Positions 50,549 to 61,500 are shown, counted from the stretch's first letter. The stretch is DNA of 64,000 bases from Prevotella sp. UBA1705 (GCA_002317385.1 DCJH01000025.1:1-64000), one strand, 5' to 3'. Notes: generated by a model from the sequence alone, not told the origin. Translations and numbers: made by a program.

Positions 50549-53500
50549 TTAAAATCCTACATTCAGGGTTACGCCGTAGCTGCGCTGGATGGGATAGCCA
50601 CGCAGCGACTCCGGGTCCATGTTCTTGAGTGTCGACCAGGTGAACAGGTTGCTGCCCTGAAGGGCTATGCTCATGGACGAGAGGGAGAGCTTCTTCAGCA
50701 CCGATGTGGGGAACATGTAGCCGATGTTGAGCATCTTGAGGCGCAGGAAGTCGCAGTTCTGAATCCAGAAGGTAGACTCCAGGCGGTTGTTGTCGTTGGT
50801 GGTTACAAACTTGATGCGGGGGTATTTGGCCGTGGGATTCTCGGGCGACCACGAGTCGGTGAGGTGGTAGCGCTGGAATTTCTGCAGGGTGCCGTTCTCC
50901 AAGGTGTACATGTCGCGGATGTTTTGCTTATATCCGCTCTCGCCCTGGAACATGGCGTTGATGAAGAATCCCTTGTACGATGCGCCGAGACGCATGCTGA
51001 AATCGAAGTCGGGGAGCGACGAGTTCTTCACATAGATCTTGTCGTTGCTGTCGAGAACTCCGTCTCCGTTCTGGTCTACATACTTGATGTCGCCGGGCGC
51101 GAGGGTCGCATTGCCCTGGCCGTCCTGGTCGAGTTTGTGCCCCTGAATCTCCTCGACCGACTGGAAGAGGCCGTCGGCCTGATACATGGTCCATACCAGA
51201 CTGCTCATGCCCTTGCGGCGCAGGTTGGGCAGCTGGGCACTCTCGTCGCCATAATCGAGGTACTTGTCGTTGTTCTTGGCAAGCGAAACGGCCATGTTGT
51301 ACTTGAACTTGCCGATGGTGTTGCGGTGAGACAGGGTGAGGTCCCAGCCCCAGGCCTTGAGCTTGCTGAAGTTCATGCTCGGCACGCTGCCGTTTACTCC
51401 CGTCGACGGCGGGAAGAGATATTCGGGCGCCGAGGTAATCTTGTCGGTCTCATAGCGGATGTAATACTCGAAGGTGAGACCGATGCGCCCGCCCCAGAAC
51501 CCCAGGTCGGTACCGAAGTTATAGTCGTGGGTCTTGCCCCATGTGAGCTCGACGTTGGGGTATCCGGTGAGAACGAGACCCGGACGGTAGCCTCCGCCAA
51601 AGCTGTAGCCATAGTTGCCCGACTCCGTGTAGTTGGTCAGGTAGGAGTAGGGACCCACCAGTCCGTCGTTGCCGAGCCATCCGGTGGAGGCGCGGAACTT
51701 CACGTTGGAGATGGCTTTCTGCTTCCATCGCTTGAAGAATTCCTCGTTGGAGAGCACCCACGAGGCCGACAGCGAGGGGAAGAATCCCCAGCGGTTGTCG
51801 GGCGAGAAGTTGGTGGAGCCGTCGACACGGAAGCTGAACTCTGCGAAATAGCGGTAGCCGTAGCCGTAGCTCAGACGCCCGATGAGCGAGGCACGCTCAT
51901 TGATACTCTCGTCGCCCGAGAGCTTGGAGTCTTTAGACACGCCGATGGTCTCGGGGAAACTACTCTTGTCGAGGTTCTTGCCGGTCATGTATTGGTTGTG
52001 CAATCTCTGGTAGTTGGCCACCAGGGTAGCACCCACATCGTGCTTCTGGGCGAACGTGCGGTTGAAGTTGAAACCTATTTCATAGAGCTGACTGGTGTAG
52101 AAACGGTCGGTCTGTTCCTGTGTCACCTTGGCCGAAGGATATACGGTGTTCTTGTCTTCGGAGAAGGTATTGGTCTTCTCGTCGTAGAGATAGAGGGTCA
52201 CCGGCTTGTCGAATTCGGTCTCGATGCGGTGGTTGTCGTCGAACGTTCCGCTGATGTAGGCCGTGAGTCCCTTGAGGAACGGCACCTCGTAGGTGAGGCG
52301 GGCGTTGATGGTGGCGTTGCGACTGTTGTCCTTGATATATCCTCCCAGCCCATAGATGTTGATGAGGGGATTGTTGCCATTGGAACTGGCCAGACTGCCG
52401 TCGGTATAGCGCAGCACCTGCACGGGGGAGTAGGCGTAGGCCGCGTCGACGGTGGTGTAGCTGCTGTTCTTGCTCGTGGAGCTGGAGCCCATGTAGTCGA
52501 GCGAGAGCGTGAGGCCCTTGGCCAGATTGGCGTCGAGCTTGGCACTGTAGTTCAGACGGTCGCGCTTCACGCCGCTGTAGAGTCCCTTGCTGTCGGCATA
52601 GCCCATGGAGAGATAGTATTTCACATAGTCGTTGCCGCCCGATGCCGACACGCTGTGGGTGGTGGAGAAGCCTGTCTTGTCGAGATAGTCGAGGATATTG
52701 TCGTTGCCATAGACGTTGGGGTTGGAGTGGGTGCGTATCTGCTCCAGCTGCTCGTCGGTGTAAGGCTCCACGGTAGAGGTAGGCGAGTTGGCGATGGCCA
52801 CATTGCGCAGCTTGGCAAACTCGTAGGCGTCGAGGAACTCGGGCAGGCGTGTGGCCTGCTGGAGGTTATACTGTCCGCGATAGTCTATCTTGATTTTGTT
52901 GTTGCCTTTGGCGCGCTTGGTCTGCACGAGGATTACTCCATTGGCGGCGCGCGCACCGTAGACGGCTGCCGCTGCGGCATCCTTGAGCACCGTGACGCTC
53001 TCTATATCGTCGGGGTTGAGGTCGGAGAGGCGTGTCTCGCCGTCGGAGGTGGTGGTGCCGAAGCGTGGCACACCGTCGATGACGAGCAGCGGGGCATTGT
53101 TGATGCCGCGGATGCTCATGGCGGCCTCGCGTGCCGTACTCGGGTCGCCGCTGGCCTGCATCACCTGCAGTCCGGCCACCTGACCCTGCAGAGACTGGTC
53201 GAGATTGGTGGTGGGCACCATGAGCAGGTCTTCGGCCTTCACCGTCTCCACGGAGCCGGTGATAGACGATTTCTTCTGGATGCCGTAGCCCACGACCACG
53301 AGTTCATCGAGACTCTGGGCGTCGTCTTCCATCTTTACCTGTACGGGCGAGCTCTTCACCACCAGCTCCTTGGTCTTGTAGCCGATGTAAGAGATGACCA
53401 GCGACTGGGTCTTGGCATTGCGGGGGATGGTGAATTCGCCGTCGACGTTGGTCACGGTCACCACTTTGGTGTCTTTCCATCTCACCTGGGCGCCGATCAC

Positions 53501-53629
53501 CGGCTCCCCGCCGCCGTCGATCACAGTACCTTTAATCTGGTCGGCTGTCTGGGCGAGAGCCGTCGTGGCGAGGGCCAGCAGGGTGAGAAGGGTTGCTAAA
53601 ATCTTATGGATTCTCATGTTGGGATTCAT
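50549..53629 (-). CDS. SusC/RagA TonB-dependent transporter
   Basis: The 1026-residue protein has a signal peptide (MRIHKILATLLTLLALATTA, from the internal ATG at residue 5), a carboxypeptidase-like domain (about 30-115, IKGTVIDGGGEPVIGAQVRW), a TonB plug (about 115-240, with VVGYGIQKKSSITGSVETVK, then DIESVTVLKDAAAAAVYGAR) and a barrel that ends YGVTLNVGF. Unlike the other SusC here it lacks an STN domain, so it should not signal to a FecR protein directly. The first ATG (53629) overlaps the stop of the metalloprotease gene by one base, which favours that start by translational coupling. Confidence 0.95.
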   Translation of the reverse strand: MNPNMRIHKILATLLTLLALATTALAQTADQIKGTVIDGGGEPVIGAQVRWKDTKVVTVTNVDGEFTIPRNAKTQSLVISYIGYKTKELVVKSSPVQVKMEDDAQSLDELVVVGYGIQKKSSITGSVETVKAEDLLMVPTTNLDQSLQGQVAGLQVMQASGDPSTAREAAMSIRGINNAPLLVIDGVPRFGTTTSDGETRLSDLNPDDIESVTVLKDAAAAAVYGARAANGVILVQTKRAKGNNKIKIDYRGQYNLQQATRLPEFLDAYEFAKLRNVAIANSPTSTVEPYTDEQLEQIRTHSNPNVYGNDNILDYLDKTGFSTTHSVSASGGNDYVKYYLSMGYADSKGLYSGVKRDRLNYSAKLDANLAKGLTLSLDYMGSSSTSKNSSYTTVDAAYAYSPVQVLRYTDGSLASSNGNNPLINIYGLGGYIKDNSRNATINARLTYEVPFLKGLTAYISGTFDDNHRIETEFDKPVTLYLYDEKTNTFSEDKNTVYPSAKVTQEQTDRFYTSQLYEIGFNFNRTFAQKHDVGATLVANYQRLHNQYMTGKNLDKSSFPETIGVSKDSKLSGDESINERASLIGRLSYGYGYRYFAEFSFRVDGSTNFSPDNRWGFFPSLSASWVLSNEEFFKRWKQKAISNVKFRASTGWLGNDGLVGPYSYLTNYTESGNYGYSFGGGYRPGLVLTGYPNVELTWGKTHDYNFGTDLGFWGGRIGLTFEYYIRYETDKITSAPEYLFPPSTGVNGSVPSMNFSKLKAWGWDLTLSHRNTIGKFKYNMAVSLAKNNDKYLDYGDESAQLPNLRRKGMSSLVWTMYQADGLFQSVEEIQGHKLDQDGQGNATLAPGDIKYVDQNGDGVLDSNDKIYVKNSSLPDFDFSMRLGASYKGFFINAMFQGESGYKQNIRDMYTLENGTLQKFQRYHLTDSWSPENPTAKYPRIKFVTTNDNNRLESTFWIQNCDFLRLKMLNIGYMFPTSVLKKLSLSSMSIALQGSNLFTWSTLKNMDPESLRGYPIQRSYGVTLNVGF

Positions 53630-56217
53630 TATTTATTTGTCAGCAGTCGCTCGATGAGGAATATCTGATAGTTGTAGAAGTCGCGTGTGCCACCCACGGC
53701 TGTGCCGCGATAGGCGCGGAACTTGGCCAGTGCGGCTCTCAGTCGGCCCATCATGATGGCGCCGAGCTCATCTTGCGAGAGGGCGGCGGCACCGAGGTTG
53801 ATGCGCGAGAAGCTCTCGGCCTCGTGGATGTGGCCGCATACCGATGTGGGCGAGTCTACGTCGGCCCAGAATTCGGCGATGCCTTTGTCCGACGACGAAG
53901 AGCCTTTCGACGAGCTCTTCTCCAGTCCGGAGGCCTTGATCATCTGGGCCACGGCGGCAGCTTCGAGCTTCTGCTCGGCCTGGCTCAGGCGTCCGCCCTT
54001 GGGCGCTACGAACAGCGCATTGGTCAGATCGCTAAGATAGGTGTCGATGGGATAGTTGAGCGTGGGGTTGAAATTGCCGCCATCCTTGATGCGATAGAGC
54101 GTTCCGCCGTTGAGCAGCGAGGCCACGATGGTGGTGCGTATCTTGTCGTTCACGTTCATGTCGATATCCATCTTGTTGATAACGGAGGCCGGGGTGAGCC
54201 ATGAGTCGTAGGTGCGGGCCTGGTTGAGGAGCCAGAGCATGGCTGCCTTCTGCTGGTCGCGGGGGATGAATCGGCGGCCGGTCTGCTGGTTGTCGCCCTG
54301 GCGCACCTCTTTATATTCTATTCCTCCCACGAGCGGGATGACGTGGCCGATGTAGCGGCTATACTGCCGTGTCACCTCTTTATATACGTCTTCGATGTGG
54401 TCGTAGCGCTCGCCCTTCTCCATGGTCCACTGGAAGAGGTTCTTCATGAGTATCTTCATGTTGCTGATGGCGAGGTTGCCGGCCTTCAGATGGTCGTTGC
54501 CGAGGTCCTCGGTGAGGTCGGTGGGGTCGATGATGCCGAGCATCTGCTGGGCGCCGAACTCATACATCGGGTCGGCGGCCTTGGCTGCAATCCACTTGTC
54601 GAGCACGGGCTTCTCCTCGTCGGGGGTCTTGGCGCCCTCGATGAGACGGTAGCCCCAGTTGATGGCATAGATGTCGTAGACACCCAGTGCGGGCGGCAGC
54701 AGGTTCACGCCACGCTCCACATCGCCCGGCTGGGCCACGTAGTTGTTGCGCGCATAGTCCATGATGCTCGGCGTAGTGCCATATTTCTGGGTGAACGACG
54801 GGCTGCGCAGCGAGTCGACGGGGTAGGAGTAGCTGGCCCCCATGTTGTGCATCAGGCCGAGGGTATGGCCCACCTCATGCGAGGCGGCATACTTGATCGA
54901 CTCGCGCATCACGTCGTCGTCGAACACATTCTTGCGTACCCGTGGGTCCACGGCGCCGGTCTGCACGAATCGCCAGTTGTGGAGCAGCGACAGAATGTTG
55001 TGATACCACAGCACGTCGGCGCACAATATCTCGCCCGTGCGGGGGTCGTTGTGGCTCGGTCCCATGGCGTTGGGCGTGGCCGTAGTGGCATATTTGAAGC
55101 AGTTGTAGCGCATATCGTCGGGGTCGAAGAGCGAGTCGTTGGCGGGATAGTCGCGGGCCTCGACCACATTCTTGAATCCTGCGGCCTCGAAAGCCCTGTT
55201 CCACTCGAGGATTCCCTCCTTGATGGTGCCGCGCCACTTGTCGGGGAAGGCCGAATCTACGTAGAACACAATCTTCTTCTTGGGCTCCACCAGCTCGCCG
55301 CGGAAGTATCGGGCGCGGTCCTCGTCCTTGGGTTCGATGCGCCATCGCTCGATAAACGTGCGCTGGTCCACGCGGTCTTTGTCAGAGCTGTAGAGGTTCT
55401 GCAGCTCCGAGAAATAGCCCACGCGGTTGTCTTGATAGCGTTTCGGCATGGGGTCGTCGGGCAATACGAAGAATGAGCGGTGCATCTGCACGGAGTAGGG
55501 CTGCGCCACGAGACCGCCGGTGAGGTTGAACGTGAGCGTGCTCTTGATCTCAATGTTCTTCTCGAAAGCCTTCACCTCGTTGAGGCCAGAGGCATCCGAC
55601 ACGAAGGTTCCCTTGAGCGAGTTGCCTCCGCCGAGCAGTTTGGCGATGGGGCTGTCGCTCTTGATGGGGCTGATGCAGGCCTCATTGGTGCCGAAGAAGG
55701 CACTCACGTCGATCACCACGCTCTTTCCGTTCTCGGCGGCAATCTTGAATCCCTTGAGGATGGGGTTCAGGAAGTTGCGGTCGAACGAGGCGGAGATGGG
55801 GTCGTTGGCATCGACCATGTTGTTCGACTGCACCAGATTGAAATACACCGAGCGTGCATCCTTGCTCAGCTTAATAACCATCGGGTTGTTTACCATCTGT
55901 CCGGCCACATAGTCTTTGGTGTTGCTGGTCGACGCAATGCGGTTGGCCAGCATATAGGTCTTGCCGAAAGCCGAGTCGGGAATCTCGAAATAGAGCTTGT
56001 TGTCCTTGGCTTTGTAGATCACGGTGAAGAGTCCTTTCTTCTTCACGCCGTCCTTCACAATCTTCGAATAGTCGTTTTTCGAGAGAGAGTCTTTATTCAG
56101 CAAAAGCGAAGCCATGCCTTTCTTAGGCTTCTTCTTGGCAGCGGTCTGGTCTGCATGACCCATCGTGAGGGCCAGGAGGGCCACTGCAGGCAAAAAATAC
56201 TTCATATTTTTATTCAT
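53629..56217 (-). CDS. Met-zincin zinc metalloprotease (DUF5117/DUF5118 type)
   Basis: The 862-residue protein has a signal peptide (MNKNMKYFLPAVALLALTMG), an N-terminal DUF5118/DUF5117-type part (about 40-390) and a catalytic domain with HEVGHTLGLMHN at residues 447-458. The zinc ligands are the three histidines of the extended HExxHxxGxxH motif; Glu448 is the base. A later segment from about 500 contains SPSFTQKYGTTPSIMDYARN, where the Met-turn (SIMDY) fits the metzincin fold. Such enzymes are common beside susCD genes in Bacteroidetes and are thought to be exported proteases. As the first gene of the operon, it suggests that the transporter imports peptides. Confidence 0.92.
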   Translation of the reverse strand: MNKNMKYFLPAVALLALTMGHADQTAAKKKPKKGMASLLLNKDSLSKNDYSKIVKDGVKKKGLFTVIYKAKDNKLYFEIPDSAFGKTYMLANRIASTSNTKDYVAGQMVNNPMVIKLSKDARSVYFNLVQSNNMVDANDPISASFDRNFLNPILKGFKIAAENGKSVVIDVSAFFGTNEACISPIKSDSPIAKLLGGGNSLKGTFVSDASGLNEVKAFEKNIEIKSTLTFNLTGGLVAQPYSVQMHRSFFVLPDDPMPKRYQDNRVGYFSELQNLYSSDKDRVDQRTFIERWRIEPKDEDRARYFRGELVEPKKKIVFYVDSAFPDKWRGTIKEGILEWNRAFEAAGFKNVVEARDYPANDSLFDPDDMRYNCFKYATTATPNAMGPSHNDPRTGEILCADVLWYHNILSLLHNWRFVQTGAVDPRVRKNVFDDDVMRESIKYAASHEVGHTLGLMHNMGASYSYPVDSLRSPSFTQKYGTTPSIMDYARNNYVAQPGDVERGVNLLPPALGVYDIYAINWGYRLIEGAKTPDEEKPVLDKWIAAKAADPMYEFGAQQMLGIIDPTDLTEDLGNDHLKAGNLAISNMKILMKNLFQWTMEKGERYDHIEDVYKEVTRQYSRYIGHVIPLVGGIEYKEVRQGDNQQTGRRFIPRDQQKAAMLWLLNQARTYDSWLTPASVINKMDIDMNVNDKIRTTIVASLLNGGTLYRIKDGGNFNPTLNYPIDTYLSDLTNALFVAPKGGRLSQAEQKLEAAAVAQMIKASGLEKSSSKGSSSSDKGIAEFWADVDSPTSVCGHIHEAESFSRINLGAAALSQDELGAIMMGRLRAALAKFRAYRGTAVGGTRDFYNYQIFLIERLLTNK

Positions 56218-57068
56218 TATATTAGTTCAGGCTTAGTGTGGAACAATCTAACAAGGCTTGAAGCCGCCCTATGGGCGAATACCTTTTTGCACATCGTTTA
56301 TCCTATCTTTGCAAAGTTAATGAATATTCTTTAAATATCGAGTTAAACGGCCATCTTTCTTTAATTTTGTTTAAAAGAAGATGTGTTAAAGTTTCGGGTG
56401 ATATCCGTTGTTTGTCCTCTTTTTTCCTAATCGTTGAGTGGCCTATGCCTCTCCTTGTTTTTCCCTCTTCCCCCTCTCTCTCCGCCCGTATACACTCGCT
56501 CCCGGCATCTCTATCTATTCGTCTCGCCATTACTACCTCATCGTCTCACGATTCCTACCTCATCGTCTCGCCTTTACTACCTTATCCTGCTGCCCGCAGA
56601 TACCCCTTGCTCGAGCTGGCGGATTTTGTCGTTCTTTTTCAACGCATTTGAGATGGAGGGGCCAAAGTTCTGTTTTGCGTCAAATCGTGGGTTTTGATGT
56701 GCTTTTGCAAAGGTTTGACCAGGTTCAAGACATAGTAACATTTTATCAATCTTATCGGAGTTTGAGACGCAACGCCATCATTGTCATGTCATTAGCCACC
56801 CATTCCGACGGCTCCTCTCCATGGCGCGTCTTGCAGGAGCCCACCCTCAGGCCCACGTGCTGGCATCTCCGAGTGGCATCTACGGCTAAGGCCAAGGAAA
56901 CCACACGCCATTGGCGCGGCAGTTTCCTTGGCCTCTGCTTTCTGATAGGTCGTTTCAAAACACGATGGTCCAAGCCATATTTTTTCTTGTCGTCAACACC
57001 CAATGAGGGCACGAACGGTTGGGGTCATGGTCTAACATGAGCGTCGAAGACTTGAAAAGAGCAGGTTT
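56218..57068. other. Long gene-free stretch with hairpin and repeat remnants
   Basis: Open frames exist but none has a recognisable product. At 56527-56590 is a GGTAGTAATCG-family remnant (ATTACTACCTCATCGTCTCA, repeated with changes). At 56728-56747 is half of the 44-base family (CAAGACATAGTAACATTTTA). At 56889-56944 a 13-base perfect stem (AGGCCAAGGAAAC with GTTTCCTTGGCCT) surrounds a smaller hairpin (CGCC-ATT-GGCG); it lacks a T tract, so it is not a typical terminator. Confidence 0.55.
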
Positions 57069-57653
57069 TTATAGGGATTCCACTTTCAGAATCTTGATGA
57101 GAACCCGCCTGTTTTTTGCTCTTCCGGCAGGGTTGTCACTACCGTCGGCCTTCGTATTCTCCGCAATAGGTTCCTTGCTTCCGGCCCCTTTGGTCTCGAT
57201 GGCGATGGGCAGGCCATTCGCCAGAAACCACTGCTTGACCGACTCGGCGCGCTGCAGCGATAGTCTGTCGTTGTAGGCATCGGTTCCTTTGGCGTCGGTG
57301 TGCCCTGTAATCGAGATCAGGGACGCTTTCTTTTCTTTCAGCGTGTTTACCGCATCCGCCAGGATGGGGAATGCTTCCTGCTTGATATCCGATTTGTCGA
57401 AATCGAACATCACATCCGCATTGAGCGTTATCTCGAAGTTCAGATTGGACACATTGCCCGACATGCCACTCACGCGTCCCCGCAGGTTGCCTTCGGTCGG
57501 CGCGGGCTTGGGGCTCGGCGCAGGCTGCTTGGGCTGAGGCGGAGCGGTGGTGCTGGCCACCTCTTCTTGCGCGTTGGCGGCCTGCGGCTGTTTCTGACCA
57601 CAGGCCGTTGTCAGGAAAACAGCGCACAGGATGTATAATAGCTTCTGGCTCAC
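57069..57653 (-). CDS. OmpA-family lipoprotein
   Basis: The 194-residue protein has a lipoprotein signal with the lipobox TTAC (Cys18), a linker rich in A, P, Q and K (about 20-70), and an OmpA C-terminal domain (about 78-190). FDFDKSDIKQEAFPILADAV, ISITGHTDAKGTDAYNDRLS and LQRAESVKQWF are the standard peptidoglycan-binding motifs, and NRRVLIKI is near the end. It should attach the outer membrane to the peptidoglycan. The neighbouring lipoprotein gene ends 2 bases upstream of its start, so the two form an operon. Confidence 0.92.
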   Translation of the reverse strand: MSQKLLYILCAVFLTTACGQKQPQAANAQEEVASTTAPPQPKQPAPSPKPAPTEGNLRGRVSGMSGNVSNLNFEITLNADVMFDFDKSDIKQEAFPILADAVNTLKEKKASLISITGHTDAKGTDAYNDRLSLQRAESVKQWFLANGLPIAIETKGAGSKEPIAENTKADGSDNPAGRAKNRRVLIKILKVESL

Positions 57654-57655
57654 GG

Positions 57656-58192
57656 TTATCTGATTTTGATCTTTGTGAATGTCCCGAGGTTGTCCAGCGT
57701 CAGGCTGATGTCTGTCGATGAGGCCTCCGGTGCGGGGAATCTCAATGTCATGGTCTGCACGTCTCCGCTGCCGAAGCTGCCGCCCTTGCCATCCGAATAG
57801 ATCGGCGAAGCCATATAATGACCATCATCATCCTTCAGCAGTTCGTACTTCTTAGAGGTGTTGAGGTCGATGTAGTAAACCTTATTGTAGCTTATGGATT
57901 GGAAATTGCCCTTGTATTTCAGGATCAAGGTCAGCATATTGTTCGTTTCGTCGATGTCCATCAGGCTAAGCTTGCCTTCCGACCCTACGATAATCGTCTC
58001 GATGGGCGTTTCGGCTTTTGCCTCCTGGAGCTCGGGCTGAGCTTCGGGCTGGGTCTCGGACTGGGTGGCAGGCTTATCTGCTACCAACTCAGTTCCTTCC
58101 TGCTTGTTTTCTTCTTTAGACTTGTTGCTATTGCATGCTGCCAGCATAACAGCTGCGATTGTTACCATAAATAGAATCTTTTTTTTCATCAT
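57656..58192 (-). CDS. Lipoprotein of unknown function, paired with the OmpA-type gene
   Basis: The 178-residue protein has a lipobox MLAAC (Cys20), then a low-complexity region of E, K, Q, T and P (about 21-60), then a compact beta-rich domain (about 62-178) with ETIIVGSEGKLSLMDIDETN and MTLRFPAPEASSTDISLTLD. I do not recognise the family. It directly precedes the OmpA-type gene by 2 bases, so both are probably expressed together and may work in envelope maintenance. The start is at the first Met; a second Met follows at once. Confidence 0.75.
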   Translation of the reverse strand: MMKKKILFMVTIAAVMLAACNSNKSKEENKQEGTELVADKPATQSETQPEAQPELQEAKAETPIETIIVGSEGKLSLMDIDETNNMLTLILKYKGNFQSISYNKVYYIDLNTSKKYELLKDDDGHYMASPIYSDGKGGSFGSGDVQTMTLRFPAPEASSTDISLTLDNLGTFTKIKIR

Positions 58193-58435
58193 AGTAAGGG
58201 TTTAATTATAACATAAAAAATATTTTAAGCGCCTAAAGATATGAAATAATCCTTGTATCAGCTGGTTATAGCTTGTTAAATGGATATAAAAAACAAAAAA
58301 CAACAGTGATTGGATAGGCTTGGATTACGCGCTGGGAAACCCTCTTGGCGGGTGGGTTGGGCATAGTTTATGAATGAACAAGCGGCAAACCCTTGTCTCC
58401 GGACGAATGATCGCTGCTTCTGCAAACGGGTTATT
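58193..58435. other. Intergenic region with no recognised feature
   Basis: No convincing gene is seen. TATCTTTA (58241-58234 on the minus strand) could be the -7 box for the lipoprotein/OmpA pair, but its upstream box is absent. Confidence 0.4.
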
Positions 58436-58475
58436 AGAAAAAATAATGGTAGGTTGGGAATCCCAGCCTACCATT
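58436..58475 (-). terminator. Terminator of the subtilase gene
   Basis: AATGGTAGG pairs with CCTACCATT, with an inner stem GGGAATCCC; on the minus strand it is followed by ATTTTTTCTAATAAC. It lies about 48 bases beyond the stop. Confidence 0.85.
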
Positions 58476-58523
58476 GCTTATGATTACCTTTGGAAGAGAC
58501 TCCAAAGTGTGTGCTTGGCAATC

Positions 58524-61500
58524 TTATTTCTTAATGATATTAACAACATAAGATTTGCCGTTGTTCTTGATCTTCATGATGTAGACACCAGACGAGAGGT
58601 TGGAAATATTGATTCCCGAAACCGTTAAGTCTGATGCGTTGGCAGACTCCTTGAAGACTATCTTGCCATCCGTGCTGTAGAGCTCCACATCGGTAACTCC
58701 ACTGATAGCCTGGGCAAACTTCACTTTCACCACATCGACTACAGGATTGGGGAATACCGTAGGCTTGGCGTCGGAATTGACATTGACATCGTCTATACCG
58801 GTGCTTACCGTCGAGACACTGGCCTCGTTGGAGAGCTGCGACTGATTGAGTCCATCATACATCGCCACGACATTGTAGGTGTATGTACCTGCCGAAGGTA
58901 CGGTGTTGTCTACGAACACTGTGGTGTTGCCGTCCACAGCCGATATGATGCTGCCGTCTCTCAGAATGTTGTAGTGTGTAATCTTATTGTTAGGACCTAC
59001 AGACAATTTAGCCCATGTGGGTTTGTTTGTTGCATTTTCTGAGAACGAGAGCGCGCCAGACGCGGGCTTGGTAGCCGCGAGGAGGAACTTGTCTCTGTCG
59101 TCGTTGAGGTCTTCCTCACCCCAGCTGTCCACCGAACTCTTAATGGGGGTTTGAGCAGTAATGGCACCAACCGGAGCAATTCTCACATTGTCGAGCGTGG
59201 TGGTGTTCTTGTCGTAGCTGTAGGCATAGAACGCTAATCTGAACGGCTTGCCGTCGGCCATATACTCCGCGAGCTCAAACTTCTGGAAACCTCTCAGATT
59301 ATCGGTCACGTTGTAGGGAATAGAGTCGAACAACACCTTACCATAGGTCTTGATATACTCTGCGTCGATCTGTGCATCGCTGTCCACCGGAACATAATAC
59401 AACCTCAACGGCTCAGCGTAGTCGGGATTCTTGGTGGTGGCAGGAGAGTTGAAGGTGAGCTCCGTATAACCGGCCGGCAAATTCTTTACCACCGGAGAAA
59501 CGAGATAATCGTCTTCCTGACGTGCCTTGTCATTCCAATAAGAGAATGCCGACGCTACCCAGTTGCCATCAATGGCCTGCAGCGGCATCCAGGTGACTCT
59601 GTCGTTATTGGCGTCTATCGTGTACCAGGGCTTCGCGGGCCATGGCACCACGAGGTCGAAGGTGGTGTTGAGATAGGAATCATAATACAAGCTGTCGGGT
59701 CTCTGCCAGCTCAATGCCACCGACGTGGGCGACTCTACATTTCCTGTCAGATCCAACGGCGGGTTGTCGTTCGACCTTACGTTCACGTAATCTTCACGAA
59801 CCACCGTGCGTTCTCCCTGCGAGTTGGTCTCTGTCAGCTTCACGGTGTAGATGCCAGCCTTGTTGAACCTCACGTTCAGATGCTCCGTGTTAGGCGATGT
59901 TCCTTCGAGGAAAGTCAATGCGCCCTGCTCGTTAGGCACAAACGACCATTCATGCTTGGTAATCGTGGGGAAACCCTGTGACATGTTCTTGAACTGCACA
60001 TTCTCTCCCACATAGATCTTGGAGCGATCTTCGTTGAATCCAATCGTCAGGTTGGGCTGTCTTACCTCGATATAGTCGTTCTTGATCATTTCGTCAGAAC
60101 CATATTCGTTGGTAGCCACCAGCTTCACGGAGAATCGGCCTTCTGCCTTGAATCTCAGTTGAGGAGCCTCCGTTGAATCCGTCGTCCCATTGATATACTC
60201 CACAGCGTCTGGATAGAACGACCACTTGTAAGATGTCGCAGCGCTGGAATAGGTCTCATTTACCATGCTGACATCTGTATAGATGGTATTCCATGTTCGG
60301 GTATCGGCAGAGATGAAATTGAAATCCACAGAGGGTTTACCTCCTTCGGAAACATTCTCCACCTTGAAGTCTTCCAGGGCCACGCCCCAGCTTACCTTGT
60401 CGCCGCTGTGGTGCTTGATGCCGAAGAACTGTCGGCCATCCTTCTGAGCCTCAAACTCGAAGCTCACCTTCTTCCAGTTCTCATTGGGCTCAGACTGGTC
60501 GTGCGTGAAAGAGCCCACCAGGGTCTGCATGGCAGCCACCTCGTTGGTGTCGCCTACAAACACGTCAAGCACCTCCTGATCGATGGTGTCCCTGGAGAGT
60601 TTGTAAGTATAGTAGGAAACGCGGTACTTATCGCCAGCCTTCAATACGACGGGATTGGTCAGCATCCAGTCCTCGGTCTTCTTGTCCGTATTACCGTTGC
60701 ACACATACTGTGAGTTATCGTGACTTACCACCTTGGACAGGAACGCCCAGGGTTTAGACTTCTTGGCTATCACGTTCACGATCTTCCAGCTGTGCTTGGC
60801 AAGATCATCGATGTTGAAGTTCTCCAACATTCTGGAACCGGCTGTCGTGAGGTCGGCCACCACCGGGGTGAACTGGCCCTGTGCAATGTTATTGTTCACA
60901 GCACCGTCTGCATCGTAGACGGCCTTGGCTGTCACCGTGTATTCCTTAAACACATCGGTGAGAGAAAGCTCTGCAGTGACGTCGGCTGACGAACCTGCCG
61001 TAAGAGCCAGCATATCCTTATCAACCTCCTGGAGAACCTCGCCAACGGAGTTCTTTACCGTAAATCTCACCTTGAAGGCAGGCGTAGAGGCGGTACCGAT
61101 ATTCTTAACGGTGGCCTTGATGGGCGTATTGGCAGAGTACTGGTCGGCCTCGACGGTGGAAACCAGGTTGCTCACCTCCAGGTCGTTGGCCACTTCCAAG
61201 CCGTTCACCACCAGTCCGTAATCCACTCCCTGGTCGTCCAGCGTTCCCTTGTGAGAGATGGTCAGCGTGATTTCGCCGGTCTGCGGATTGGGGATGTAGA
61301 CCTGCTCGATATTGTCCACCACATTGTCTCCGGTGGTCGCATTAGCGGCCGGATTCTCTGGATCCAATTTATAAGGAGTATAAACCACCCCGTTCTGCTC
61401 TATTCTCAGATCGAGGTCATCCACCAGCATGGGTTTGCGGTTGTTCAGGAATTCCGGGGTCTTGGGCGTGTCGTCACTGATCCAAGCCAGGGGCTCGCCG

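Noticed and set aside
49805..53599. Very long plus-strand open frame opposite the second SusCD genes
   Set aside because: It is antisense to clear susC and susD genes; its translation has no recognisable domain and is explained by GC-rich codon use of the real genes.
56438..57040. 200-codon frame in the long gap, possible transposase remnant
   Set aside because: Neither this frame nor the opposing 86-codon one shows transposase motifs; the region consists of repeat remnants.
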